A stretch of DNA of 22,392 bases from Bacteroidota bacterium (GCA_021789755.1 JAJYJD010000021.1:1-22392), one strand, 5' to 3'. Shown: positions 7,057 through 14,445, numbered from the stretch's first letter. Numbers and translations are program-made. Notes: generated by a model not told the origin, from the sequence alone.

Positions 7057-8528
7057 GGCGAATTGATTGCCCCGTGACGAATCGCAATTCGATTTGCGTT
7101 CCTTGTCCTCATCACTTTCATTCCCAGAAGATAAAGCGGAAGCGTGAGCGTATAGTAGATGCACGCAAGCACTGACCTCATCGAAAGGGGTTCCTGCCCC
7201 TTCCTGATTCGACGAAGCCGGTGCAGCCTGTGTATGACCCTGTGGAGTATGCGATAGAAGCGCGGCTGGAATTCTGCCGGAAACAGAAGGTCGAGATCAT
7301 CGCTGTCAAACCAGTTTTTCTTTTTACCGAGACTTTCCTTCACGACATCATAAAATTCTGTCCCCGGCATCGGATAGGATACCGAAATGCCGATCTCGTC
7401 GGGCATTTCTTCGCGAAGGAGGTCGATGGTTTTTCGGATCATTGCATAATCCTCTCCCGGATAGCCAAACTGAAGGAAGTAACCGACCCTGATCCCTACC
7501 TGTTTCAGTTTCCGTGTAGCAAGCTTTATCTGCTCCACAGTCGTCCCTTTCTCCATGGCGTCCAATATCTTTTGTTCCCCGCTCTCGGCTCCGATCCACA
7601 CCGTCTCGCATCCTGACTCAGCGAGTGCATCGAAGGTATCCTCTCTAATTAACAAGTCGGGCCGGGAGAGGCATTTATACCTGACCCCGACTTGCCTCCG
7701 TACCATCTCTCGATTGAACTCCTCTATCCATCCCGGTTTTAAGCCGAAGATGTCGTCGCAGAACCAGATATGTTCTGCGCCGTATTTCTCCTTCAGCATC
7801 AGAAGTTCAGCGACCACGTTCTGCGGAGAACGAGAATTATACACCCTCCCGTAGACCGGTTTTGCGCACCAGTTGCAGCCAAAGGGGCACCCGCGCGTCG
7901 TCGCTACATTCATCGAGAAATAACCGTGGCGCGACCATTTCTTTCTGTATAATTCGATATCCACCAGGTCCCAGGCGGGAAACGGGAGATCGTCGAGTCC
8001 TTTCATCAACTTGCGTGGTTTGCTTCGTACAATTTCTCCCTTCGAGCAGTAACTGACCCCGTCCACAGATTGCGGGTCGAATACATCCTCGCGCACAATG
8101 CCCGAGCACAATTCCAGGAGTGTGTATTCGCCCTCTCCCGTTATCACATAATCCGCTCCCCTGGCGAGGTACTCCGCGACATGGTCGGTGGAATCAGAAC
8201 CCGACACTATGACGATGCAGCCCGCACGTTTCGAGGTCTCGATCATTCTGAACGCCGCGACTCTCATCCGTTCGAGGCACATCTTGGTCAGGTAGTTGAA
8301 GCTGTCGTCATACACGGCAATGATTCGAGGGCGATGACGGCTTATAGCGCCACAGAGCTCATCCTCCGATTTTGCCAGCATGGAATCAAAAAGAGCCACT
8401 TCCAATCCTGAGCTTCGCAGGACACTTGCTGCATAAAGTGTCCCGAGCGGTGCGTAAGGCTGCATGCTCCTCCACTGCTTCCGATCGAACCTCATAAAAT
8501 ACGAATGAGTGAGAAGGACGTCAGCCAT
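7053..8528 (-). CDS. B12-binding-domain-type radical SAM protein
   Basis: A 491-residue enzyme. Residues 1 to about 150 form a cobalamin-binding-like Rossmann domain (PLGTLYAASVLRSSGLEVALFD, then GADYVITGEGEYTLLELC), though the cobalt-ligating DxHxxG motif is not evident. The radical SAM barrel follows, with its [4Fe-4S] ligands C214, C218 and C221 in TTRGCPFGCNWC. Later SAM-barrel segments include IWFCDDIFGL, GCETVWIGAESGEQKILDAM and VGYFLQFGYPGE, which are typical of the BchE/Elp3-like B12-radical SAM group. A hydrophobic, arginine-rich C-terminus (about 420-491) may associate with the membrane. Its ATG lies 8 bases inside the end of the nucleotidyltransferase gene, and its stop overlaps the methyltransferase start. 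The family is secure; the reaction (C-methylation, ring rearrangement or methylthiolation) cannot be told. Confidence 0.93.
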   Translation of the reverse strand: MADVLLTHSYFMRFDRKQWRSMQPYAPLGTLYAASVLRSSGLEVALFDSMLAKSEDELCGAISRHRPRIIAVYDDSFNYLTKMCLERMRVAAFRMIETSKRAGCIVIVSGSDSTDHVAEYLARGADYVITGEGEYTLLELCSGIVREDVFDPQSVDGVSYCSKGEIVRSKPRKLMKGLDDLPFPAWDLVDIELYRKKWSRHGYFSMNVATTRGCPFGCNWCAKPVYGRVYNSRSPQNVVAELLMLKEKYGAEHIWFCDDIFGLKPGWIEEFNREMVRRQVGVRYKCLSRPDLLIREDTFDALAESGCETVWIGAESGEQKILDAMEKGTTVEQIKLATRKLKQVGIRVGYFLQFGYPGEDYAMIRKTIDLLREEMPDEIGISVSYPMPGTEFYDVVKESLGKKKNWFDSDDLDLLFPAEFQPRFYRILHRVIHRLHRLRRIRKGQEPLSMRSVLACIYYTLTLPLYLLGMKVMRTRNANRIAIRHGAINSP

Positions 8529-9414
8529 TTAGCCTCGTCAACCTGGTAAGCCCTTCGTTGCACAGGCGCCGTTCATACGCACCGATGATCTTAGACTGGT
8601 AGTCATTTGGATGCACCTTGGACGCAAAGGGCGTCGTTCGAAAGAGAAATTCGCGTTCGTGCTCGGAGTAGTCGGGATACCTTCGTTTCCACACCCGCTT
8701 GTAGTAGTTCATAATCCTTTCGTCCAGCCTGGCGGAGTAACCGTCACTCATCGGAAGCTCAAGGGCCTTTTGCACAAATGGATTATGAATGGGACGGTAC
8801 GAGTGTTCTAATTTATAGTTCGGATAGAATTCGCGTATCCAGCCGTTAGCTCCAATCAGCCTTTCAAGCATCGCCTCATTATACAGCGGCCGCAGCGTGA
8901 TCAGCTCAGTGGCCGTGAAGATATTTTTTTCCGGGATCTCGAGATGTTCTTCTGTTACGAAGTAGTTCGGGCAAAGAAATTTCTTTTTGTTAAGCAGGAA
9001 AGACTTCTTGATTAATGTAAGGATCGACTTGCATATCCAGAGTCTGTGTTCCGCAGAGACGATAAAGAGATCGATATCCGCATTCCCGTCATCGACACCT
9101 TTGCTCAGTGAACCGGACAGGAAGGCTCCCCTGACGAACGGAAAGCAGCGGATCACTTTGCCGACGACCGATGAGGCAGTCAACATCCACTTTGCCCTTC
9201 TCTCGCGGGTTCGCCGAATAAGCGGCAGGTCGAACCCCGGCCGTAGATGATACAGGCCATCTGAAGAAGTTAGCCCGGCCTTCCCGATTCTCGCTTTGAA
9301 TGTGCTGAAGTCAATATATTCGGGCATGAACATGAATAGCTCCGTTTCGGTCAGCGGGTATTCAAACAGATCAAAATAAAGAAGTGTCGCCCGTAGGCTG
9401 TCGCAGAAGTCCAT
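8521..9414 (-). CDS. Pol-beta-superfamily nucleotidyltransferase domain protein
   Basis: A 297-residue protein with the nucleotidyltransferase signature: GSLSKG starting near residue 101, then the metal-binding acidic pair in ADIDLFIV (D113, D115). About 70 residues precede it and look like a winged helix (TLLYFDLFEYPLTETEL, then a wing ending GLYHLRPG). The C-terminal third is basic and aromatic (YYKRVWKRRYPDY). The start is taken at ATG 9414; a TTG six bases upstream is possible but less likely. It is the first gene of the overlapping three-gene cluster with the radical SAM and methyltransferase genes. Proteins of this layout are known to me only as uncharacterised nucleotidyltransferases. 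Candidate roles are transfer of a nucleotide to a small metabolite or a toxin-antitoxin-like MNT activity; the context favours the former. Confidence 0.82.
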   Translation of the reverse strand: MDFCDSLRATLLYFDLFEYPLTETELFMFMPEYIDFSTFKARIGKAGLTSSDGLYHLRPGFDLPLIRRTRERRAKWMLTASSVVGKVIRCFPFVRGAFLSGSLSKGVDDGNADIDLFIVSAEHRLWICKSILTLIKKSFLLNKKKFLCPNYFVTEEHLEIPEKNIFTATELITLRPLYNEAMLERLIGANGWIREFYPNYKLEHSYRPIHNPFVQKALELPMSDGYSARLDERIMNYYKRVWKRRYPDYSEHEREFLFRTTPFASKVHPNDYQSKIIGAYERRLCNEGLTRLTRLNG

Positions 9415-9494
9415 CTGCAACTATAACCCGCCCCAAGCCCGGCGAAGTTCCCCCTAATACTGTCAGTGAGCCAAAGCCTCCCCGATCTGCGTGA

Positions 9495-9523
9495 TTGATT
9501 TTTCAGGCCACGCTGGCTAAAAT
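9495..9523 (+). promoter_or_regulatory. Candidate sigma-70-type promoter for kbl
   Basis: TTGATT (9495-9500), 17 bases, then TAAAAT (9518-9523). Transcription from about 9530 would give a leader of about 140 bases before the kbl ATG. The 257-base gap between the divergent genes has no other convincing plus-strand promoter. A matching promoter for the minus-strand nucleotidyltransferase gene was not found. Confidence 0.4.
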
Positions 9524-9671
9524 AGCTGGCAATCATTTCTGGCACCGGGTACGAACCGGCAGAATTTGCGGTGGCTTCACAGATAATGTGATTGGCGCTT
9601 ATTCCGACATCCCGCGCATTCCTGATTGTACAAGATCAAATCGCGGCTGTCACAAAACCGAGGAGAATCTC

Positions 9672-10865
9672 ATGTACGGCAAATTCAAAGAGCATCTTGC
9701 GAGTCAGATCGGCAGCATTCGTGAAAACGGGCTTTACAAAGAAGAAAGAATCATAGCGTCGCAACAGGGCGCGGTAATTAAGCTTGCCGGCGGGAATGAA
9801 GTTTTGAACTTCTGTGCCAATAACTATCTCGGCCTCTCCAGCCACCCGAAAGTGGTCCAGGCCGCAAAGCGCGGTCTAGACGAGCGCGGCTATGGTATGT
9901 CGTCCGTCAGGTTCATATGCGGCACCCAGGATATTCATAAAGAGCTGGAGAACAAGATATCCAAGTTCCTCCACATGGAGGATACTATTCTCTATGTCGC
10001 ATGTTTCGATGCGAACGGCGGTGTGTTTGAGCCGCTACTCGGTGAAGAAGATGCGATTATATCGGACGAGTTGAATCACGCCAGCATAATCGACGGCATA
10101 AGGAGCTGCAAAGCCGCCAGGTTAAGATACAAACACGCAGACATGGCAGACCTCGAGGAGAAGCTGAAAGAGGCTGCGGGCTCGAGATTCAGGATGATAG
10201 CAACCGACGGAGTGTTCTCCATGGATGGCGACATAGCGAAGCTCGACACAATTTGCGACCTGGCTGAAAAATATAACTCGCTCGTGATGGTAGACGATTC
10301 GCATGCTACAGGCTTCGTCGGCAAAACGGGCCGCGGGAGCATTGAATACAGGAATGTCATGGGAAGGGTCGATCTGATCACCAGCACGCTCGGGAAAGCG
10401 GCGGGCGGCGCTTCAGGCGGGTTCGTGAGCGGCAGAAAAGAGATAATAGAACTCCTCAGGCAGAGATCGCGGCCATATCTCTTCTCCAACACTCTCCCTC
10501 CCCCTATTGTCAGTGCAGCAATCGCGGTTTTCGATCTCCTCGAATCCACAACCGAGTTGCGCGACAAGCTCGAGCAGAACACCACCTACTTCCGGAAGGA
10601 AATGACGAAACGGGGCTTCGAGATAAGGCCAGGCGAGCATCCGATCGTCCCGATCATGCTTTACGATGCCAAGCTCGCTACGGATTTTGCCAACGAACTT
10701 CTGAAAGAAGGAATATATGTCATAGGGTTTTCGTACCCGGTCGTGCCGAAGGGACAAGCCAGGATCCGCGTCCAGATCTCGGCCGCACACTCCAGGGAAC
10801 ACCTCGATAAGGCTATAAATGCATTCGACAAGATAGGGAGAAAGCTTGGTATATTGAAGGGTTAA
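9672..10865 (+). CDS. kbl: 2-amino-3-ketobutyrate CoA ligase (glycine C-acetyltransferase)
   Basis: A PLP enzyme that cleaves 2-amino-3-ketobutyrate with CoA to glycine and acetyl-CoA, the second step of threonine degradation through threonine dehydrogenase. The 397-residue length equals or nearly equals that of E. coli Kbl, and the sequence matches throughout: NFCANNYLGL, SVRFICGTQDIHKELE, IISDELNHASIIDG, DGVFSMDGDIA, DDSHATGFVGKTGRGS. The PLP lysine is K242 in STLGKAAGGASGG. The start ATG 9672 has AGGAG at 9661-9665; the in-frame extension upstream to 9495 has no family similarity. In many genomes kbl neighbours tdh, but no threonine dehydrogenase gene is in this window, so it stands alone here. 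It converges on nfo. Confidence 0.97.
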   Translation: MYGKFKEHLASQIGSIRENGLYKEERIIASQQGAVIKLAGGNEVLNFCANNYLGLSSHPKVVQAAKRGLDERGYGMSSVRFICGTQDIHKELENKISKFLHMEDTILYVACFDANGGVFEPLLGEEDAIISDELNHASIIDGIRSCKAARLRYKHADMADLEEKLKEAAGSRFRMIATDGVFSMDGDIAKLDTICDLAEKYNSLVMVDDSHATGFVGKTGRGSIEYRNVMGRVDLITSTLGKAAGGASGGFVSGRKEIIELLRQRSRPYLFSNTLPPPIVSAAIAVFDLLESTTELRDKLEQNTTYFRKEMTKRGFEIRPGEHPIVPIMLYDAKLATDFANELLKEGIYVIGFSYPVVPKGQARIRVQISAAHSREHLDKAINAFDKIGRKLGILKG

Positions 10866-10867
10866 GC

Positions 10868-10898
10868 CCGACCGCATGAAATCAAATCTCGCGGTTGG
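10868..10898. terminator. Hairpin between convergent kbl and nfo
   Basis: CCGACCGC (10868-10875) pairs with GCGGTTGG (10891-10898), 8 bp including one G-U, with a 15-base loop, 3 bases after the kbl stop. Neither side has a T-tract, so it may be a transcription barrier or 3'-end stabiliser rather than a classic intrinsic terminator. Confidence 0.3.
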
Positions 10899-10921
10899 CA
10901 GCGAGCCTGCCTGAAAAGGAT

Positions 10922-11812
10922 CTACTTCCGGCGTCGCCTTGTTACAAGAGAACCAAGCAACTTCAGGTTTTCTATGTCCATCCGGTATCCGTCTTCGCCC
11001 TTGGGTGTTTCCAGAATCTTGGGGATTGAGACAAGCCTTTCGTCGTTCATCATGAGACGGAAGGCTGTTTTTCCAATCTCACCTCTTCCTATATGTTCGT
11101 GTCGATCGACGTGTGAGTTTAGCGGCTTCTTCGCATCGTTGAAATGGACCGCGTGAAGCATTGAAAATCCGATCAGACTCTCGAAATCCCTCATCGTCTT
11201 TTCGTATGTCGATTCAGATCTGATGTCGTAGCCGGCCGCGAATATATGGCAAGTGTCCAGACATACGCCGACACGCCCGGCGTCCCTGACCATCGAAATA
11301 ATTTCCGCAATTTCCGGGAAGCTGGTTCCCACGGTGGTTCCCTGGCCTGCAGTAGTTTCGATGAGCGTGATGACATCCGACCCGGAAGTAGCGGCGTGGG
11401 CACGGTTGATCGAGTCTGCGACCAGTCGAAGGCCTTCTTTTCTTTCCAGAGTCTTGTGAGCGCCGGGATGGAATATCACATACTTTATTCCAAGAAGCTG
11501 ACACCTTCTTATCTCATTGATGAATGCCGTTCTCGATCTCTGAAGCAGTTCCCTGGTCGCACCGCATAGATTGATCAGGTAAGAATCGTGTGAGACTACT
11601 ACCCGAACTTTTGATTTATTCTCGGCCTCGCGGTATTTTTGTATGTCTTCGGCAGTAAGTTCCGGGTCGTTCCACTGGTTGGAGTTTTTCGTGAATATCT
11701 GCATGGTGGTGCATCCGACACGCTCGGCCCTTTCGAAGGCGGTGTACAACCCGCCGGCGACCGACATGTGCGCGCCGATCAGGACCGATTTATCGGGCTT
11801 ATATGGTTCCAT
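10922..11812 (-). CDS. nfo: Endonuclease IV (AP endonuclease)
   Basis: A 296-residue TIM-barrel, trinuclear-zinc AP endonuclease that cleaves DNA 5' to abasic sites during base-excision repair. All nine expected metal ligands are present: H75 (VSHDSYLINL), H115 (FHPGAH), E152 (IETTAGQG), D186 and H189 (CLDTCHIFAAGYD), H223 (AVHFNDAKKP), D236 and H238 (HVDRHEHIGRG) and E268 (LETPKG). The N-terminus IGAHMSVAGGL is typical. Length is close to the 285 residues of E. coli Nfo, with a short basic tail RRRRK. The ATG at 11812 has no Shine-Dalgarno. The gene diverges from anmK with a very short 5' gap, so both promoters must overlap the neighbouring gene's start region. Confidence 0.97.
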   Translation of the reverse strand: MEPYKPDKSVLIGAHMSVAGGLYTAFERAERVGCTTMQIFTKNSNQWNDPELTAEDIQKYREAENKSKVRVVVSHDSYLINLCGATRELLQRSRTAFINEIRRCQLLGIKYVIFHPGAHKTLERKEGLRLVADSINRAHAATSGSDVITLIETTAGQGTTVGTSFPEIAEIISMVRDAGRVGVCLDTCHIFAAGYDIRSESTYEKTMRDFESLIGFSMLHAVHFNDAKKPLNSHVDRHEHIGRGEIGKTAFRLMMNDERLVSIPKILETPKGEDGYRMDIENLKLLGSLVTRRRRK

Positions 11813-11841
11813 CAGGAAATTTAGTCGAAAGCCATCCGAAA

Positions 11842-13023
11842 ATGAAACAGTTAATCAAGTTATCCGATAAGCGAAAGAAGCTGGTAATCGGTTTGATGAG
11901 CGGGACAAGTCTGGACGGCATTGATGCAGCCCTGGTCGAGATCGATGGAAGCGGCACGTTCACCAAACTCAGGCTGGCCGGATTCGTTGCAGTCCCTTTC
12001 CCTTCCGGGTTTAAGGAGCTCGTACTGAAGAATTCGGAGAGCGGCACCAGCGACGTTGCGGATATTGCCAGACTCAACTTCCTTCTGGCGGAGCTATACG
12101 CGGACGCTGTCGGGACTTTATGCAAGCAGGCAGGGGTCCGAGCCGCGGATGTGGATTTGATCGGCTCACATGGCCAGACGATCCAGCATTTACCTGAAAG
12201 AGTGGACATGTTCGGCAAGAGCGTGGCGGCAACGCTCCAGATCGGAGACCCTTCAGTTCTCGCGAAACTCACCGGGATAGTTACAGTCGGAGACTTTCGT
12301 GTCGGGGACGTCGCACTCGGCGGCCAGGGCGCGCCGTTAGTACCGTACTTCGACTATATCATGTTTCGTTCCGCGGCAGTCACGCGTGCGCTTCTCAATA
12401 TCGGTGGTATTGCAAACATAACTTACCTTCCAAGGGGCTGCGAAGCAGATGACGTTCTTGCATTCGACACGGGACCGGGGAATATGATTATAGATCAGCT
12501 GACTAAGGAGCTGTTCGGAGACAACTTTGACCGCGACGGCGATATAGCTTCTTCAGGTAAGATCCAGGGTGACATAATGGATTGGCTGATGGCCGATGAA
12601 TTTGTCCGAAGGCCGCCACCGAAATCCACCGGCCGGGAACTTTACGGAGGGGCATTCATCACGAACCTTCTTTCGCGCTATGGGTCCCGTAGAAAGGAGG
12701 ACTTGATCGCGACTGTTTCAGAATTCACGTCGACAGCCGTCTACACAAATTATATGCTGTATTTGAAAATCAGAGGAAATATCGATGAGCTCTTCGTAAG
12801 CGGGGGTGGAGCACATAATTTGTTTATTCTGAACTCTCTTCGCGGCCACTTCGCCGCCGCAAAAGTCAGACCTGCTGAAGATGTCGGTATTTCATCTGAT
12901 GCGAAAGAAGCTATTTGCTTTGCAGTCCTCGCCAATGAAACCATTTCAGGAAATAGGGCGAACCTTCATCAGGTGACGGGGTCATCACGAAATACTGTGC
13001 TCGGCAAGATTTGCCTCCCGTAG
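11842..13023 (+). CDS. anmK: Anhydro-N-acetylmuramic acid kinase
   Basis: AnmK hydrolyses and phosphorylates 1,6-anhydro-MurNAc to MurNAc-6-phosphate in peptidoglycan recycling, using ATP in the cytoplasm. The 393-residue protein has GLMSGTSLDGID at 17-28 (ATP site), GSHGQTIQH, VGDFRVGDVALGGQGAPLVP with the conserved catalytic-region Asp, NIGGIANIT, AFDTGPGNMIID and VSGGGAHN. E. coli AnmK has about 369 residues. An in-frame ATG at 11803 would add 13 residues but would overlap the start of divergent nfo by 10 bases; ATG 11842 leaves a 29-base gap and is preferred, though neither has a clear Shine-Dalgarno. The usual partner gene murQ is not present in the window. Confidence 0.95.
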   Translation: MKQLIKLSDKRKKLVIGLMSGTSLDGIDAALVEIDGSGTFTKLRLAGFVAVPFPSGFKELVLKNSESGTSDVADIARLNFLLAELYADAVGTLCKQAGVRAADVDLIGSHGQTIQHLPERVDMFGKSVAATLQIGDPSVLAKLTGIVTVGDFRVGDVALGGQGAPLVPYFDYIMFRSAAVTRALLNIGGIANITYLPRGCEADDVLAFDTGPGNMIIDQLTKELFGDNFDRDGDIASSGKIQGDIMDWLMADEFVRRPPPKSTGRELYGGAFITNLLSRYGSRRKEDLIATVSEFTSTAVYTNYMLYLKIRGNIDELFVSGGGAHNLFILNSLRGHFAAAKVRPAEDVGISSDAKEAICFAVLANETISGNRANLHQVTGSSRNTVLGKICLP

Positions 13024-13024
13024 A

Positions 13025-13068
13025 GAGGTTCGCTGGCGGCGGTCCGACTCGCCTCCACACGAAACCTC
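13025..13068. terminator. Long hairpin between convergent anmK and the YceI gene
   Basis: GAGGTTCG (13025-13032) pairs with CGAAACCTC (13060-13068) with one bulged base. Inside it GGCG (13035-13038) pairs with CGCC (13050-13053). The structure begins 2 bases after the anmK stop and sits 26 bases from the end of the opposing gene. No T-tract follows on either strand, so its role as a bidirectional terminator is uncertain. Confidence 0.35.
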
Positions 13069-13094
13069 CCGCGGACAGGCTTGCGCGAAGCTGA

Positions 13095-13640
13095 TCAGGC
13101 GGCTTTCTTTGCGCCTTCAGCACGATTGAATTCAGCTTCGATTTCCAGTTTAACTTCTTCGCTGACTACTACTCCGCCGGCCTCCGTAAGCGCATTCCAA
13201 TGAAGCCCGAAATCGAAACGGCTTATCTTTCCGGCGACTTCAAAACCGACGACCTCGGTCCCGCCGAAACCTTTCACGGTTCCGTTGTATGTCGCGGCGA
13301 GCTTGACTTCCCTGGTGATCCCGCGGATTGTGAGATCGCCAACTATTTCATAGTCGTTGTCTGATTTCCTGGTGACCGACTTCGACAGGAAGGTGATTCT
13401 GGGATGGTTGGCGGCATCGAAAAAGTCGGGTGATTTGAGATGCCCGTCCCTTTGATCGTTCTTCGTGTTCACGCTGTCGACTTCAGCCGTAAATTGTATT
13501 TTGGCGTCGGAGAAATCTTCCTTTTCTGCCTCAACTGTGGCATCGAACTTGTCGAAACGTCCTGTAACGTTCGATACGACGAGATGACGTACTTTGAATT
13601 TAACTTCAGAGTGCACCGGATCAATTTTCCAGAGTGACAT
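13095..13640 (-). CDS. YceI-family protein without a signal peptide
   Basis: A 181-residue lipocalin-like beta-barrel of the YceI family, members of which bind isoprenoid-type lipids. The N-terminus WKIDPVHSEVKFKVRHLVVS is the family hallmark, followed by KSPDFFDAANHPRITF, GDLTIRGITREV and SRFDFGLHWNA. E. coli YceI is secreted, but this protein begins directly with the mature-type sequence, so it should stay in the cytoplasm. The ATG at 13640 has AAAGGA at 13653-13648 on the minus strand. It lies 93 bases downstream of a marR gene on the same strand; a MarR regulator next to a cytoplasmic YceI gene is a common pairing and suggests co-transcription or shared control. The C-terminal AEGAKKAA tail is low complexity. 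Confidence 0.93.
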   Translation of the reverse strand: MSLWKIDPVHSEVKFKVRHLVVSNVTGRFDKFDATVEAEKEDFSDAKIQFTAEVDSVNTKNDQRDGHLKSPDFFDAANHPRITFLSKSVTRKSDNDYEIVGDLTIRGITREVKLAATYNGTVKGFGGTEVVGFEVAGKISRFDFGLHWNALTEAGGVVVSEEVKLEIEAEFNRAEGAKKAA

Positions 13641-13714
13641 AATATATTCCTTTCATGGTTTAGACTGTTAGTTGTTGTTCTTGATTAACACTAAGACTTT
13701 TCGGTTCATAGTAA

Positions 13715-13740
13715 ATTGTATCGGCCCTGACGATTACAAT
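13715..13740. repeat. Inverted repeat spanning the marR stop codon
   Basis: ATTGTATCG (13715-13723) and CGATTACAAT (13731-13740) form an inverted repeat with one extra base and a 7-base loop. It contains the marR stop codon and lies upstream of the YceI gene. It could be a weak terminator or stability element, or a second binding site for the MarR protein; there is no T-tract. Confidence 0.35.
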
Positions 13741-14195
13741 CTCTCCCTCAGGCTGAGCCCGAGTTTCTTGAGCAATGGAGACAATTGTGCGATTTCTTGA
13801 TCGGAGAGGGCCGAATAAACAAGGTCCGTTACGTACCTGGCGTGACGTACGAAAATGTCGTCAAATAGCTTCATTCCCTTTACGGTAAGTTTAACTATGT
13901 AAGCCCTGCGGTCGTCAGCCGATTGAGCCCTGTCGACCAACCCATCCCTCACAAGATTGTCGACAACGACGGTCATATTTCCTCCCGAGGAAAGGTTCTT
14001 CGAACAGAGTTCGCCCACTTTCATGGGACCGAGGTGCCCTAATGCCTCGATAACGCCAAATTGGGCTTCTGTCAGGCCGTGACTCGCAATTTCGCGGACC
14101 GTTAATGTGGACATGGTATTAGCCGCTCTCGCGAGTTTAACCCAGAGGCTCAGAGCCTGGTCCACCTTCTTACCGTACTTTTTTGTAGTCTTCAT
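13734..14195 (-). CDS. MarR-family transcriptional regulator
   Basis: A 153-residue winged-helix dimeric repressor or activator. Helices for dimerisation flank the DNA-binding core: LTEAQFGVIEALGHLGPMKVGELCSKNLSSGGNMTVVVDNLVRDGLV, then the wing with the family motif DRRAYIVKLTVKG at about residues 99-111. A single Cys (C64, in the LCSKN segment) lies in the recognition area, which leaves oxidant sensing possible but unproven. It probably controls itself and the downstream YceI gene through the palindrome in its promoter. The ATG at 14195 has only a weak Shine-Dalgarno. Confidence 0.93.
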   Translation of the reverse strand: MKTTKKYGKKVDQALSLWVKLARAANTMSTLTVREIASHGLTEAQFGVIEALGHLGPMKVGELCSKNLSSGGNMTVVVDNLVRDGLVDRAQSADDRRAYIVKLTVKGMKLFDDIFVRHARYVTDLVYSALSDQEIAQLSPLLKKLGLSLRERL

Positions 14196-14223
14196 CTCAT
14201 TACTTTCAATTCAAACCTTACGA

Positions 14224-14257
14224 ATTATAATATACCTAATTAGTAATAAGATGTCAA
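14224..14257 (-). promoter_or_regulatory. Strong marR promoter with palindromic operator in the spacer
   Basis: On the minus strand a perfect -35 TTGACA (14257-14252) is followed by a 17-base spacer and the -10 TATATT (14234-14229), with TATAAT overlapping it at 14229-14224. The spacer contains the perfect palindrome CTAATTAG (14236-14243), part of the broader symmetry TATnnCTAATTAGnnATA (14231-14248). That is where a self-regulating MarR protein would block RNA polymerase. Promoter elements are seen directly; repression is inferred. Confidence 0.65.
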
Positions 14258-14328
14258 GGCCCTCCCGCGATGCAAGTTCACCTTGTGTTCGCGGTCCTCT
14301 ACCTGCGCGGCGGCGTTACCCCGGGTTA

Positions 14329-14357
14329 TTGAAATTCAGAGAAATCCGGTGCATATT
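14329..14357 (+). promoter_or_regulatory. Candidate promoter for the tRNA pair
   Basis: TTGAAA (14329-14334), 17 bases, CATATT (14352-14357). Transcription would start near 14364, about 80 bases ahead of tRNA-Gly. The -10 box matches only four of six consensus bases, so this is tentative. Confidence 0.3.
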
Positions 14358-14378
14358 TAACATGTTCTTCCAGGATGG

Positions 14379-14415
14379 GCCGCCAGTCACGAGCAGGCAT
14401 CTGATCGTGTGCGGC
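14379..14415 (+). other. Two-tier hairpin upstream of tRNA-Gly
   Basis: GCCGC (14379-14383) pairs with GCGGC (14411-14415), and inside it CACGA (14388-14392) pairs with TCGTG (14405-14409) around a 12-base loop. It is followed by TCAGTTCTTTA, a loose T-rich stretch. It would lie in the leader of the tRNA transcript and might be an attenuator, a processing signal or the terminator of a very short RNA. Function unknown. Confidence 0.35.
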
Positions 14416-14445
14416 TCAGTTCTTTATGGCAGTGACGGTTAATTT

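Noticed and set aside
7057..7164. Longer start of the methyltransferase
   Set aside because: It would run 108 bases inside the radical SAM gene; the ATGA overlap at 7053-7056 is a standard coupled start.
8100..8230. Loss of function of the radical SAM protein because the cobalamin DxHxxG motif is not visible
   Set aside because: Many proteins with this N-terminal domain bind B12 without that motif, and the cluster cysteines are intact, so no defect can be claimed.
10076..10585. 169-residue open frame antisense to kbl
   Set aside because: Serine-rich shadow of a highly conserved enzyme; no domain and no ribosome binding site.
12911..13123. 70-residue minus-strand frame between anmK and the YceI gene
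   Set aside because: It overlaps the ends of both convergent genes and the intergenic hairpin; no start signal or recognisable sequence.
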